This document shows, in pieces, positions 31,822 through 42,379 of a DNA stretch of 64,000 nt. The notes beneath the pieces were generated by a model that was given only the letters and a program-made list of their open reading frames with translations, was not told the origin of the DNA and searched no databases. Each line of letters starts with the position of its first letter. The first letter of the stretch is position 1. This stretch comes from Lepiota brunneoincarnata (taxonomy: Eukaryota; Basidiomycota; Agaricomycetes; Agaricales; Agaricaceae): contig JAEBUN010000036.1 in the NCBI GenBank assembly GCA_023014365.1, positions 248,001 through 312,000 on the forward strand, read 5' to 3'. Made by a program: the position numbers and the translations under genes.

Positions 31822-33300
31822 AAGTTGGCAACTGAAGGGCAGTTAGGTGCACTTACCCTCTGAGAGGGAGGGACATTCCACATACAGTGTATAGTAGGCA
31901 CAGAGGCCAAAGGGGCACTACAATACAGGAAGCAACATGGAGGCTGCATAGATGCAGGGGAGAGGAATATATGGTTCCAGAAAACTGGTGGAATGCCTAC
32001 ACCTGACCACCTGGTGGTAACCACATTGTAAGTGGGCCATATATTTATAGTCTATAGTAGGTACTCCTGTCCATTTACCCCCCCTACCCCCTCTTCACTC
32101 CATCATTGTTCCTTCTTGTAAATATATGCCATCATTGTTGACGATAGGTTTCGAGGTTAAGATGTGCATTTTCTGTGTGAACATGAACTTTGGTGGGCCT
32201 TCCCTGTTGGGCCATCACCATCAGGAAACACAGGCGAGAATAGAGATATATTCAGTCATACACCATTCTCGCTTGCAGGCTTCCCGTCATATTCCCACTC
32301 AACCTATCACCCAAGTTAGCAACAACGATTTGAGCATATGGAGGTTCAGAGATACCACAACTTTAAATCTACCAAACCACGGTGTAGGTAGTTAGTTGTC
32401 TCCCCTCTTTAAATGCGGAATGTTTCTCCTACCTTCCCCCTTTATCTTTTGAGGGGAAGAAAGGCAGTCCTCTCCGTTTTTTCCCTCCATCGCGTCGGAG
32501 GGGTGTCATATTTATCATGGCCTCGGTAGTATCTAGGGGAATCGTGGGGTTGCCGTTACCACACCCCTGCTGCTGTTGGACCATCACCATCAGGACACAC
32601 TGGTGAGGATAGCGATAGATTCAGTCATACCGCACCCGCAGGGGAATTCCGGAGAACCTACAGCCCAAGTCAGCAACAACAATTTGGGCATATGGAGACT
32701 CAGGGATACCGTAGCTCTCTTGCTACAAAACCATGATGAAGGTATTTAGTCGTCTCCCCTCTTTAAATGCGGAATGTTTCTCCTACCCGTTTTCTGACTT
32801 TTTTGAGGAGTTGTGGCCTTGTTTTCCATTTCCTCCCTGCGGATCGGACTATCATCAAGGAAAATAGGCGGGAATATAGATAGGTTCAGCCATACCACCT
32901 TTGACTTCTTGGTGCTTATAGGCTGACCAGGGGGAGGGGGCTGCTATTAATAATGGCAGCCGGGACATCAGGGCGTCTTAGCATAATAAGGGCGGGCCGC
33001 GCACTTCTACCATATTGACCCTGCGTTCGGTTGCTGAGTTTAGAGATAGTCCAGTCTTGTCTGTTAGGACAGAATTTTGGAATCAAAAGGGCAGTGGCAA
33101 CTTGTTGTCGGTTGACAATTACATGGTGGTTGAGGACCACACCAGCCTATATACTGTAGGTGCGTGGGTCCAACTTGGTAGTGTGGTCAGGTCCGGTGGC
33201 AACGGATACAGTGGTTGGAAACTGGATGCCCCACAAACGCCAGTTCTTGGCTGAACAGCTTCATGGCGTTACACATGATGTGGAACCCACTCAGGCCCTA
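31822..33300. repeat. Repeat family R, copy 1
   Basis: About 1.5 kb repeated directly at 37432-38935 and inverted at 39950-41540. Contains internal tandem-like blocks about 340-380 bp apart, each with CCATCACCATCAGGAAACACA..., TTTGGGCATATGGAG and CCCCTCTTTAAATGCGGAATG. On the minus strand, fork-like coding segments (e.g. starting MVLNHHVIVNRQQVATALL at 33140) and GTAGGA...TAG intron-like stretches recur in all copies, so R may be a degraded multi-exon gene or transposon; no known domain recognised. Confidence 0.75.
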
Positions 33301-34346
33301 TCCGGGACAGGCGGTCCACCAAAATGGAAGCAATCGGCAGCCTCTAGCCGGAGCTGGCTTGTAGACCAAATCAGGTGCAAGCCACCTGAGGCGTTCGGTG
33401 GGAATTAGCGTGACACAATGGTGACATCAGCTAAAGTGTAATGAGAAACACAGAGACGAACTGATAGCGTATTTCAGCCCGGCTATTAATGCGAGTTAAA
33501 CCGTTTAGCCCCACCGAGCCCCAAACGTGACCCATGGGGTATTTGATTGTCTATATCTGTTTTGCAATCAGCCGTCTATAGCAGAAGCCTGAAGGTATCT
33601 ATCTGATGGATTCCTTGTTCTCTTCATGTAATTTTCGGTGGGCAGGCACTTCTTTCTGATCATCAAGCACGCAGGAGATCTAGAAATTTTGTAGGGGCTA
33701 GGAACCTCTCAAAATGCCAAGTCTGGGACTTGTTGATTCCTGTAGCCTCAAACAATTGCCATCCGGAGGCAGAACTGGGGGATTGATCAGCTCGGCGCAG
33801 AGGCTTTATGAACACGCTCTCGAAAATGTCAAGATCTTGAATGTATTAGTCCTCTCTGTTAATAATCCTATGAATAATCCTATGAAAGCACGATTAGCTG
33901 GGGGTCACTGTCAACATACAAGGACATACGCTTGCCGGTTGATCTCGCTTTCTAGCAAGGATTTCAATATAGCTGCATCGACGGTTTCCGTCCGTTCGGA
34001 AAGAAGGGTCTGGCCACCGAAAATCAAATGAGGATCACCATTCTCTTGAGGCGGTTGCTACAGGTTGCCACCTGTGGACACTGGAATGTGGCTTTCCCAA
34101 GGACAATTAGAGAGGGAATGAAGAGAACAAGCCATCCATCAGATAGGTACCCTCCGCTAAAGGTTGGACTCCCAGAGCCGATTGCAAAATGGATATGGAC
34201 AATCAAATGCCCCATGAGTCACGCTTAGGGCTCGGTAGGGCCAAACAGTTGACTCGCATCAATAGCTGTGCTGAAATATGCTATCAGTTCGTCTCTGTGT
34301 TACGCATTACACTTTAATGTTGAAAATGACCATTCATCTACTCTGA
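33301..34346. repeat. Inverted duplication arm 1 with an 885-bp long-TIR MITE (33432-34316)
   Basis: This segment is the inverse complement of 38975-40030; long stretches compared by eye are identical, including two complete 105- and 66-codon frames. Its core starts TAAAGTGTAATGAGAAACAC and ends GTGTTACGCATTACACTTTA, with inverted arms over 200 bp long, so it is a foldback/MITE-type element with probable TA duplication. Flanks on both sides are shared with the second copy, so the pair arose by duplication of the region and not by two insertions. Confidence 0.85.
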
Positions 34347-34439
34347 CGCAGATGACCATATCCATTTTGCAATCGGCTCTGGGAATCCGGCCCTTAGCGG
34401 AAGGTACCGTAGGAGCTCGAAACCTCTCAAAATGCAAGT

Positions 34440-35190
34440 CTGGGACTTATTCCCATAGCCCGAAACAGATACTATGTCTATGTACAACACAATTTGATTC
34501 GTATTCAGGTGTGAACACCGGATGTTTGCGAAGTTGGAAATTACGGGAGCTAAGCATCGATCGAGGCATATGCATCATCCAACTGTTTCAGGTATAACTC
34601 CCCAATAGCTTTGCGCATATTATCCGAACATTTGTGTAAATTCAAGTACAGGAACTCACCAAAATATTTCACACCTGATATTGCCCTTCATCTGTGCAAG
34701 GAACCTCATTCAGTAATCAAATCAGGGAGTGAATAAGGCACTCACAGTTCGAGGTAGCCAACCGTCTGGTACAACAAAGATGAGCCGAGGGTTCGTGATC
34801 TTAGTATAACATCTGTCGTTGGACTCTTTCATTCTGTTGGGAATCGTATCTTTCATATTTCCGTCTGTCGGAGTATTCGATTCAGAACTAAATCAAGAAA
34901 CAATGCCGTCGAGGGTCGGTTGTTGCCAACAACGACACAATCCTTTATTACATCATTGCACAGCATCCGTACGTTGTCTTCAATGGCCTTGAGGAAAACT
35001 TATCTTAGCATATATACACTTTAAAGCGGAATACAATAAACTTACTTTTGTATCACAACGCTCCGCTCCCTCACTTTTAATCCAATCATCATTACGCCCA
35101 CGAAAGAACGAAATACCCAGTTGCTTTCTTCTCAAACAAGTCACCCATGTGGAAGTTCCGATTGTCCGAGCGCAAATGAGGTCTGTCTGT
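34440..35190 (-). pseudogene. Relic of a fungal adenylate-forming enzyme, C-terminal part (copy 1)
   Basis: Minus strand: HLRSDNRNFHMGDLFEKK, frameshift, FFRGRNDDWIKSEGAERCDTK (35120-35050), intron, VVVGNNRPSTALFL, ...KITNPRLIFVVPDGWLPRT, intron, then AIGELYLKQLDDAYASIDA-stop (about 34555). GDLF, RGRxDDWIK and the VVP.G.LPRT/KGNIR tail are motifs A7-A10 of AMP-binding enzymes (NRPS-like A domains). These enzymes activate carboxylic acids with ATP. The N-terminal two thirds are absent. CGA codon 34916-34918 is intact here while the sister relic at 60867 has TGA. Confidence 0.7.
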
Positions 35191-35440
35191 CTCTCTGTAG
35201 ATCCCTTAGCCGCCACAATCTCTCGGTTTCTCAATACGCTCTGCTAGACACTACTATATACAAATATTGAGCGGACCTACTGGAATATCGTGTGTTCTCT
35301 TCCCGCGCGACTGAGGGCACAGGACATCATGCATACGACCATTGCTGTGCGTCGCTTACTAATCTCCCAAGGTAAGTTGCGATTTGGCGTACACCCGGTT
35401 TATTATTGACACACGTCCCAAATTTCCATCCCAGTTTTCA
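35190..35440 (+). repeat. Repeat U, copy 1 (fragment of an unknown coding sequence)
   Basis: Contains GTAGATCCC..AGC.GCCACAATCTC, then TATACAAATATTGAG...CTACTGGAATATCG...CTCTTCCC...ACTGAGGGCACAGGA. Recurs at 36811-37000 (inverted) and 62150-62345 (direct). The reading of the 36.9-kb copy is most protein-like (IESSLPMNEGTGHRAYYTST). The family is not recognised. Confidence 0.6.
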
Positions 35441-35779
35441 TTGGACCTGGCAAATGGATTGCTATGTAGCTTGCAGCTCGTACTATCAAATCCAGCTGAG
35501 GGGGATCAGAACTTGTACAAGGCAGTTGAGGGGATGGACAGGGTTTGAAACACACAATTACTTCGCTCGGGGTCGGACGAGAGGAGCATTACGGCACTGG
35601 AGGTGGAACCAGGCCGGGTTCAACAGGGGTTGGTGGTGTTCCCTCACTGCCAAACCAACAATTCGATTTGGACGCTAGCGCTGCAGGAATTTCCTTGAGA
35701 AGAGAGGGAAAGGAGAGGTTCTGTTGGTGGGTGAGATTTCTGGGGCCGACCAACCCGAGCACGGCTGTCTGATAGATTT
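35441..35779. other. GC-rich stretch without recognised gene
   Basis: Overlapping frames on both strands, none with a motif I recognise. CpG is not depleted. May be intron and flank of the Lon-like fragment on the minus strand. Confidence 0.35.
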
Positions 35780-35990
35780 ATCGGGGGGAGATCAGCGGTG
35801 TGTAGAAACAATGCAAACTCCAAATACTCACCTTGTTGATGCACTGCTCGAGATTACGGGCACCACTCTCACGGCACGCTGCTGGCGGCCTTTGCAAGCT
35901 CGGTAATTTTAATCCCCCAGTATGGGAAGAGCACCGCAGTTGAACCTTCCTCCCGCTCCTTGCCCCAGCAGCGGCAGCAAACAAACTAGT
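35780..35990 (-). pseudogene. Probable Lon protease fragment (one exon end)
   Basis: Minus strand CRESGARNLEQCINK followed at once by a GTGAGT donor. The motif matches the Lon AAA+ C-terminal lid segment (CRESGVRNL..HIEK). Only about 20 diagnostic residues, hence moderate confidence. Mitochondrial or peroxisomal Lon degrades misfolded proteins; this piece is an isolated fragment with its splice donor still present. Confidence 0.45.
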
Positions 35991-36469
35991 AATCTGGGGA
36001 AAGCGCCAACCTGGTGAACCAAGTCAATGTTCGCGATGATATCACTATCTGTGTGCTCATATTTGAGGAGGGGAGTGCCTGGCACGGACCCATAAACGCT
36101 GCTGAGGCAAGGCTCCGGTTACAGAGTCATTGGACCTAGTAGGTCCTGATTGTGCATGAGTGGGTTGAGGTGGATTTGTGGAGGGCTTCGCTTCTCAAGG
36201 TACATTGTCGCTCGCAGTGTTATCGACTTTGCAATACTCGTAGAATTCCCAGATTTTCACTGGACTAAATCGCTGGCCTAGTAACAATCATCTACCCCCG
36301 CGCTCCCTCACTCCGCCCCACCCCTCAGTTGACCATTCCAGAGTCAGAGACCAAAGCGACCCGGTGCATCATTTTATCCGCTCTCCACGCCCAATATCTC
36401 ACTCACCAGCCTGTAGGCCTAGAGGAGGCTGTTCAGGAGATAGGAACCTCAGGTGCACCCCTGAAGCAT
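35991..36469. other. No recognised gene
   Basis: CpG-containing sequence with short frames. Possibly intron or upstream parts of the Dus1 fragment that follows. Confidence 0.35.
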
Positions 36470-36810
36470 GCGTAAAAACCGGACTAACGCAACATTCCAG
36501 TTGATACATTCACCCATGACCAACGCCAAGTCAGCCATCGCTTTCCATCAACCAGAATCCACTGTTCACCCAGCTCACCTGCAGACGTTCACGACAAAAT
36601 CCAACAAAACCTACCGCGACAATAACTTCAGCCCAAGTTGTGCCGAAGAGGACGACCTGACCATCGATCGACCGCTCATCATCCAATTCTGTGCGAATGA
36701 CCCCGAGCGGCTCCCTGCCCTTCCCAGGATTGTCGAGGCCCACTGTGACATTGGCTATATAAGCCTTGGCTGCCCGCAAGACATTTCCAAAAAGGAGCGG
36801 GAAACTGGGA
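36470..36810 (+). pseudogene. Fragment of tRNA-dihydrouridine synthase Dus1
   Basis: Open frame 36468-36836. Residues 20-30 read HSPMTNAK, later TKSNKTYRDNNFS, then DRPLIIQFCANDPERLPALPR and VEAHCDIGYISLGCPQDISKK. This is the FMN/substrate region of Dus1 (xPMxNAKxF ... RPLIxQFCANDPxxLxxAAxxVExHCDxVDxNLGCPQxIAK), which reduces U16/U17 of tRNAs. The 17 residues after NAK do not belong to Dus and look like an unspliced intron. The frame stops being Dus-like at KKERET, where it enters repeat U. Only about 80 of some 350 residues are present. Confidence 0.75.
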
Positions 36811-37000
36811 TGGAGATCTGGGACGTGTCTCGATAATATACTGGGTGCCATGCCAAACCACAACATATCTTGGGAGGGGGTTAAGCGACGCGCAGCAGCG
36901 GTACTAGTATAGTATGCACGATGTCCTGTGCCCTCATTCATGGGAAGAGAGCTCTCGATACCCCTGTAGGTCTGCTTGATCTTTGTATACAGCACTGCGG
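36811..37000 (-). repeat. Repeat U, copy 2
   Basis: Inverse complement of the 35190-35440 sequence with scattered differences; includes the segment GGGATGGAGATCTGGGACGTG, inverted at 35405-35440. Minus strand reads YTKIKQTYRGIESSLPMNEGTGHRAYYTST. Confidence 0.6.
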
Positions 37001-37431
37001 CTGGCAGAGCGTGTTGGAAACCCGGGAGATTGTGGCTGCTGCGGTAGGATAGCGAGTGGGCATGATTGGGAAACAGAAGGGGACCGGATCCGGTGCCAAG
37101 GACTTTTCTGATTTAAAGGCATGGCAGATGGGCGGGTAAGGAGATAAGGACAGAACCATGTATCGTCTGTCATATTGAAAAATGTGAGGAGTCAGTGGAA
37201 GCAACCACGGGAGGCATGATCTTGAGCTAGAAAAGGGGTTTGTTAGGGTGAGTGGCAGCGTAGAAGGGTAGGAAGGAGATGGTCGTGTGGAGTGCAATCT
37301 ATTCACCCCTTGAACATGCCTCGATCGCAGTCAATGATGGTAGCGACAACGAGAGTAAATATTGTGGACTCTCCATAGTCCAAAATGGATGCCGAGGGGC
37401 TGTCCCAAAGAAGTGGAGCTCACCACATAAA
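37001..37431. other. No recognised gene
   Basis: Transition into the second R copy. Minus-strand frame 36934-37173 leads into repeat U and may be its upstream coding part; no motif recognised. Confidence 0.35.
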
Positions 37432-38935
37432 GTCGGCGACTGATGGGCAGTCAGGCGCACTGACACAGAGAGGGAGGAACACTCCGCAAACATCGCATAG
37501 CAAGCGCAGAGGCAAAGGCCCATTACAATACAGGAGCAAACCAAGCAAACATCGAGGCTGCATAGATGCAGGGGGAGAGGAATATGTGATTCCAGAAAAC
37601 TGGTGGAATGCCAACACCTGGCCGCCTGGTGGTAGCCACATTGTAAGTAGTTCATATATTTATAGTCTATAGTAGGTACTCTTGTCCGTTTACCCTCCCT
37701 ACCCCCCTCTTCACTCCATCGTTGTTCCTTCTTGTAAATATATGCCAACGTCATTGACGAAAGGTTTCGAGAGTACGATGTGCATTTTCTGTGTAAACAT
37801 AAAAATCGGTGGGCACTTCCTGTTGGGCCATCACCATCAGGAAACACAGGCGAGAATAGAGATAGATTCAGTCGTACACCGTTCTCCCCTGCAGTCTTCC
37901 CGTCATATTTCCATCCTAACTATCACCCAAGTTAGCAACAATAATTTGGGCATATGGAGGTTCAGAGATACCACAGCTCGAACGCTACAAAACCACGGTG
38001 TAGGTAGTTAGTTATCTCTCCTCTCTGGTGCGGAATGTTTCTCCTACCTTCCCACTTTATCTTTTTGGCCGAAGATACGTGGTATTCCCAAATTCGGCCA
38101 TCTGCGGGGTGTTATAGTCATCCTGGCCCTGGTAGTACCCGGAGGAACCCGGATGGCGCGGATGTCGGACCCCCACTGCTGTTGGACCATCACCATCAGG
38201 AAACACTGGTGAGGATAGCGATAGATTCAGTCATACCCCACCCTCAAGGAGACCAACTCAAGTCAGCAGCAACGCTATGGGCATATGGAGATTCAGAGAT
38301 ACCTTAGGGTCACCGCTACCAAACCACGATGTAGGCAATTAGTCATCTCCCCTCTTTAAATGTGGAATGTTTTTCCTACCTGTTTGTTGACTTTGTTGAG
38401 GAGTTCAGGCGTTTTTTTCCATTTCCTCCCTGCGGATAGGACTATCATCAAGGAAAATAGGCGGGAATATAGATAGTTTCAGCCATACGTTGTTTGGCTT
38501 GTTGGTTGTACGCCGATCAGGGGTACTGGGTACGGCGCTTGACTGCTTGGTGCTTTTACGCTGACCAGGGGGGAAGGGGCTCTTATTAATAATGGTGGTC
38601 AGGACATCAGGACGTTTAAACATACAAAGGATATGCCGCACATTTCTACCATATTGACCCTGCGTTCGGTTGCTGAGCTTAGAGATAGTCCGGTCCTGTC
38701 TGTTAGGACAGAATATTGGAGTTAAAGGGCCAGTGGCAACTTGTTGTCGGTTGACAATTACATGGTGGTTGAGGACCACATCAGCTTATATACTGTAGGT
38801 GCGTGGGTCCAACTTGGTAGTGGGTTCAGGTCCGGTGGCAACGGATACAGCGGTTAGAAATTGGACGCCCCACAAACACCAGTTCTTGGCTGGGCGGCTC
38901 CATGGCACTACACACGATGTGGAACCCACCTAGTA
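37432..38935. repeat. Repeat family R, copy 2 (direct)
   Basis: Direct copy of 31822-33300, offset about 5.61 kb; similarity begins at GGC(G/A)ACTG..GGGCAGT(C/T)AGG. Shares the CCATCACCATCAGGAAACAC blocks, the GTAGGA..TAG intron-like elements and the minus-strand frame beginning MVLNHHVIVNRQQVATGPL (38779). Many substitutions, so an older duplication than the inverted arm next to it. Confidence 0.75.
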
Positions 38936-38974
38936 AGTTTCTTCGTTACTGGTGAATGACTGCATGCAACTGGG

Positions 38975-40030
38975 CTGGATGTCCGGTCATCTGCGTCAGA
39001 GTAGATGAATGGTCATTTTCAACATTAAAGTGTAATGCGTAACACAGAGACGAACTGATAGCATATTTCAGCACAGCTATTGATGCGAGTCAACTGTTTG
39101 GCCCTACCGAGCCCTAAGCGTGACTCATGGGGCATTTGATTGTCCATATCCATTTTGCAATCGGCTCTGGGAGTCCAACCTTTAGCGGAGGGTACCTATC
39201 TGATGGATGGCTTGTTCTCTTCATTCCCTCTCTAATTGTCCTTGGGAAAGCCACATTCCAGTGTCCACAGGTGGCAACCTGTAGCAACCGCCTCAAGAGA
39301 ATGGTGATCCTCATTTGATTTTCGGTGGCCAGACCCTTCTTTCCGAACGGACGGAAACCGTCGATGCAGCTATATTGAAATCCTTGCTAGAAAGCGAGAT
39401 CAACCGGCAAGCGTATGTCCTTGTATGTTGACAGTGACCCCCAGCTAATCGTGCTTTCATAGGATTATTCATAGGATTATTAACAGAGAGGACTAATACA
39501 TTCAAGATCTTGACATTTTCGAGAGCGTGTTCATAAAGCCTCTGCGCCGAGCTGATCAATCCCCCAGTTCTGCCTCCGGATGGCAATTGTTTGAGGCTAC
39601 AGGAATCAACAAGTCCCAGACTTGGCATTTTGAGAGGTTCCTAGCCCCTACAAAATTTCTAGATCTCCTGCGTGCTTGATGATCAGAAAGAAGTGCCTGC
39701 CCACCGAAAATTACATGAAGAGAACAAGGAATCCATCAGATAGATACCTTCAGGCTTCTGCTATAGACGGCTGATTGCAAAACAGATATAGACAATCAAA
39801 TACCCCATGGGTCACGTTTGGGGCTCGGTGGGGCTAAACGGTTTAACTCGCATTAATAGCCGGGCTGAAATACGCTATCAGTTCGTCTCTGTGTTTCTCA
39901 TTACACTTTAGCTGATGTCACCATCGTGTCGCGCTAATTCCCACAGAACGCCTGGCTTGCACCTGATTTGGTCTACAACCCAGCCGGCCTAGAACCTGCC
40001 GATTGCTTCCATTTTGGTGGACCGTTTGTA
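38975..40030. repeat. Inverted duplication arm 2 with the 885-bp MITE (39026-39910)
   Basis: Inverse complement of 33301-34346. Starts TAAAGTGTAATGCGTAACAC (39026) and ends ...CATTACACTTTA (39910). Frames 39314-39114 and 39628-39311 encode exactly the peptides found at 34028-34228 and 33714-34031. Confidence 0.88.
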
Positions 40031-41540
40031 GGCAAACCCCACTTAGGCAGTCTTCCTGACCAGGACCTAAGTGAGTTTAATATCATTTGTGATACCATGA
40101 AGCCGTTCGACCAAGAACTGGCGTTTTATGGGGTGTCCAATTTCCAACCACTGTATCCGTTGCCACCTGACCTGAGCACACTACCAAGTTGGACCCACGC
40201 ACCTACAGTATATAAGCTGGTGTGGTCCTCAAGCACCATGTAATTTTCAACTGACAACAAGTTGCCACTGCCCTTTTACCTCCCAAATTGTGTCCCAACA
40301 GACAGGACCAGACCACACTGCTGGCATACGACTATATTTGCGCATGGGATATCCTTTGTTTATATGCTAAACTATTAGATGGGATATCGTCGCTGTAGAT
40401 TTAATAAATATCCATTTGTTATCCTACCTTGAGATTTCTGTGAGATATTTTTTATTTTCCCTCAATATCACAAAAGGGAGTATTTAGAATATTAGGAAGT
40501 ATATATCACAATTAGATAGATGTTATATGCCACTGTTATGTTGGTGTAAACTAAAAACAATATTATTGGCAGAGATATGACACTGACAATAAGCAAAATA
40601 TGTTATGTAGAGATACATATGACATAACTTGGTTATTGTCAATGACAATATTAAATTACATACTTAGAATATTGCAGTGTTTGATACTCATTATGTGCAC
40701 TATGGATGATGGATATTAAATGCCACTACACTCTGGATATGGATTATGATATCATTGTTGACAATAGCCCAGTTATGTAAGGCATATCTCAAAATGATAT
40801 ATTTTGCTTATTGTCAGCATCATATCTCCACATGCAATATTTATTTAGTTCACACTCACATAACAGTAACATATGACATATATTTAATAGATATTCAATT
40901 ACAACATATAATTCCTGATATTCTAACTATTCTGTTTGCAATATTGAGCCAAAATGAAAAATATCTAACAAATATCTTGAAGTAGGATAACAAATGGATA
41001 TTTATTATATCTACAGCTATGATATCCCATCTGATATTTTAGCATATAATTAAAGGATATCTCATGCTCAAATATAGTTGTGCGCCAGCAGTGCCATCAG
41101 CCATCAATTAAGCAACTGAACACATGACCAATATTCAAGGTCCTCCTGGCAACCCCGAGGCATACCCAAATGTCCCGATGTCCTGGCCACCATGATTAAC
41201 AGGAGATCAGTATAAAATCACCAAGAAGCCAAATGCTGTACACCCTACCCCTGATCAGTGTAAAACCAACAAGCCAAACACCACATGGCTGAACCCATCC
41301 ATATGCCCACTTATTATCCCTGATGATAGTCCAATCCACAGGTAGTAATACAGAACAGCTCCTCAACCAAGACAGTAACCAGGTAGGAGAAACATTCTGT
41401 ATTCAAAGAGGGGAGATGACTAACTACTTACATTGTGGAGGTCCTCTGGGACAGGGGTCTCATATAATGTACGACTGAATCTATTGCTATCCTTGCCTAG
41501 GTTTCCTGATGGTGATGGCCTGACAGCATCATTCAAGAGG
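39950..41540. repeat. Repeat family R, copy 3 (inverted), split by a foldback MITE
   Basis: Runs opposite to copies 1 and 2: GTGGGTCC..ACTTGG appears inverted near 40190, ACAGGACC at 40300, CCTGATGGTGATGGCC at 41505. With copy 2 it forms a large palindrome centred on the MITE at 39.5 kb. Interrupted at 40316-41093. Confidence 0.75.
40316..41093. mobile_element. 778-bp AT-rich foldback MITE
   Basis: Ends CACTGCTGGC...GCCAGCAGTG. The arms remain inversely complementary for about 350 bp each (GATATCC, GTTATCCTAC, TTATTGTCA landmarks) and meet near 40700. Strikingly AT-rich beside the CpG-containing R repeat. Host sequence is continuous across it (ACAGGACC..A / CCATC), with a possible 3-bp cca duplication. 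No coding content. Confidence 0.85.
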
Positions 41541-41952
41541 CATCACCATCTCCATTGATAAACATGGCAATACAACAGCATCTCATTCTTACTCATGACT
41601 TCCTGAATCCTGACACATTTAGAATTCTGGATCCCATTCTAAACCTTATCCAACCAGTTGTTTAGAACAAATAGGTTTAGAGTTTCACACCATTGCTGTG
41701 TCATGGATCAGCCACAAGTAAATCATATTGGCAGTTGCTGTCTTTCAGACTAGTTATCTCAGTATAGAGTCCAGTAGCAAGAGTATTTGCCACTGAAGAG
41801 CTGGAACAGTTTATGCCCCAGCAGTGGAATTCACAAGCTGTACAACTTCTACAGGACAAAGAAGAAAAGAAAAATGTTGTCAAGGATTGATGTAAGGACA
41901 CCTTGTCCATGACATTTTGCTCATCATACAAGGAGTATGCAAGGAGCACCTG
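41541..41952. other. No recognised gene
   Basis: Short unique-looking stretch between repeat R copy 3 and the LTR of Gypsy copy 2. Nothing recognised on either strand. Confidence 0.4.
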
Positions 41953-42336
41953 TGTTACCCAGGTTAGGGGTTCACTCTTGAGTAGCACAGAGTTTGACAC
42001 AGGATGTCTATATAGACTTGGTCCTGTCCTACTAAGCGTGACTTGGAGATGATGGAGCACTATAAGTCTAGCTGGTTATGGCAAAGAGGTATAGGAGGCA
42101 AGAACTTTATAACACTAAGATAAGGATACAAGGTATTGTACTGTATCCTTATATACTTCTAAGTGTGGCTGTACTCCTACCATAATAGTCCAGACCAGAG
42201 TAACTATGAGTCAGAGATAAGGAACATGAGGCATATACTAAGAATAGTCCTTCTGATGTACGCTACTGATGGTTTTGTAGTGACATGGGAATGTGAGCTA
42301 AAAATAACTGTCCTTCTGATGAGACTTCTGATAACA
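41953..42336 (-). repeat. 3' LTR of Gypsy G copy 2
   Basis: 384 bp, inverse complement of the copy 1 LTRs, TGTTACCCAGG...CTGATAACA on plus. The flanking target duplication cannot be tested because the other end is lost. Confidence 0.92.
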
Positions 42337-42379
42337 TTAGGTCCATTTCTAGAGTTGTTTTCCATTACAACTCATTAGT

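Noticed and set aside
36531..36860. Minus-strand frame reading LLFGNVLRAAKAYIANVTVGLDNPGKG as a transporter-like protein
   Set aside because: It is the exact antisense of the recognisable Dus1 segment on the plus strand. Only the part right of about 36811 (repeat U) may be coding on the minus strand.
31822..41540. R copies 1 and 2 as LTRs of a giant retrotransposon
   Set aside because: No TG...CA ends, no target duplication, and a third copy lies inverted; internal tandem blocks are unlike an LTR.
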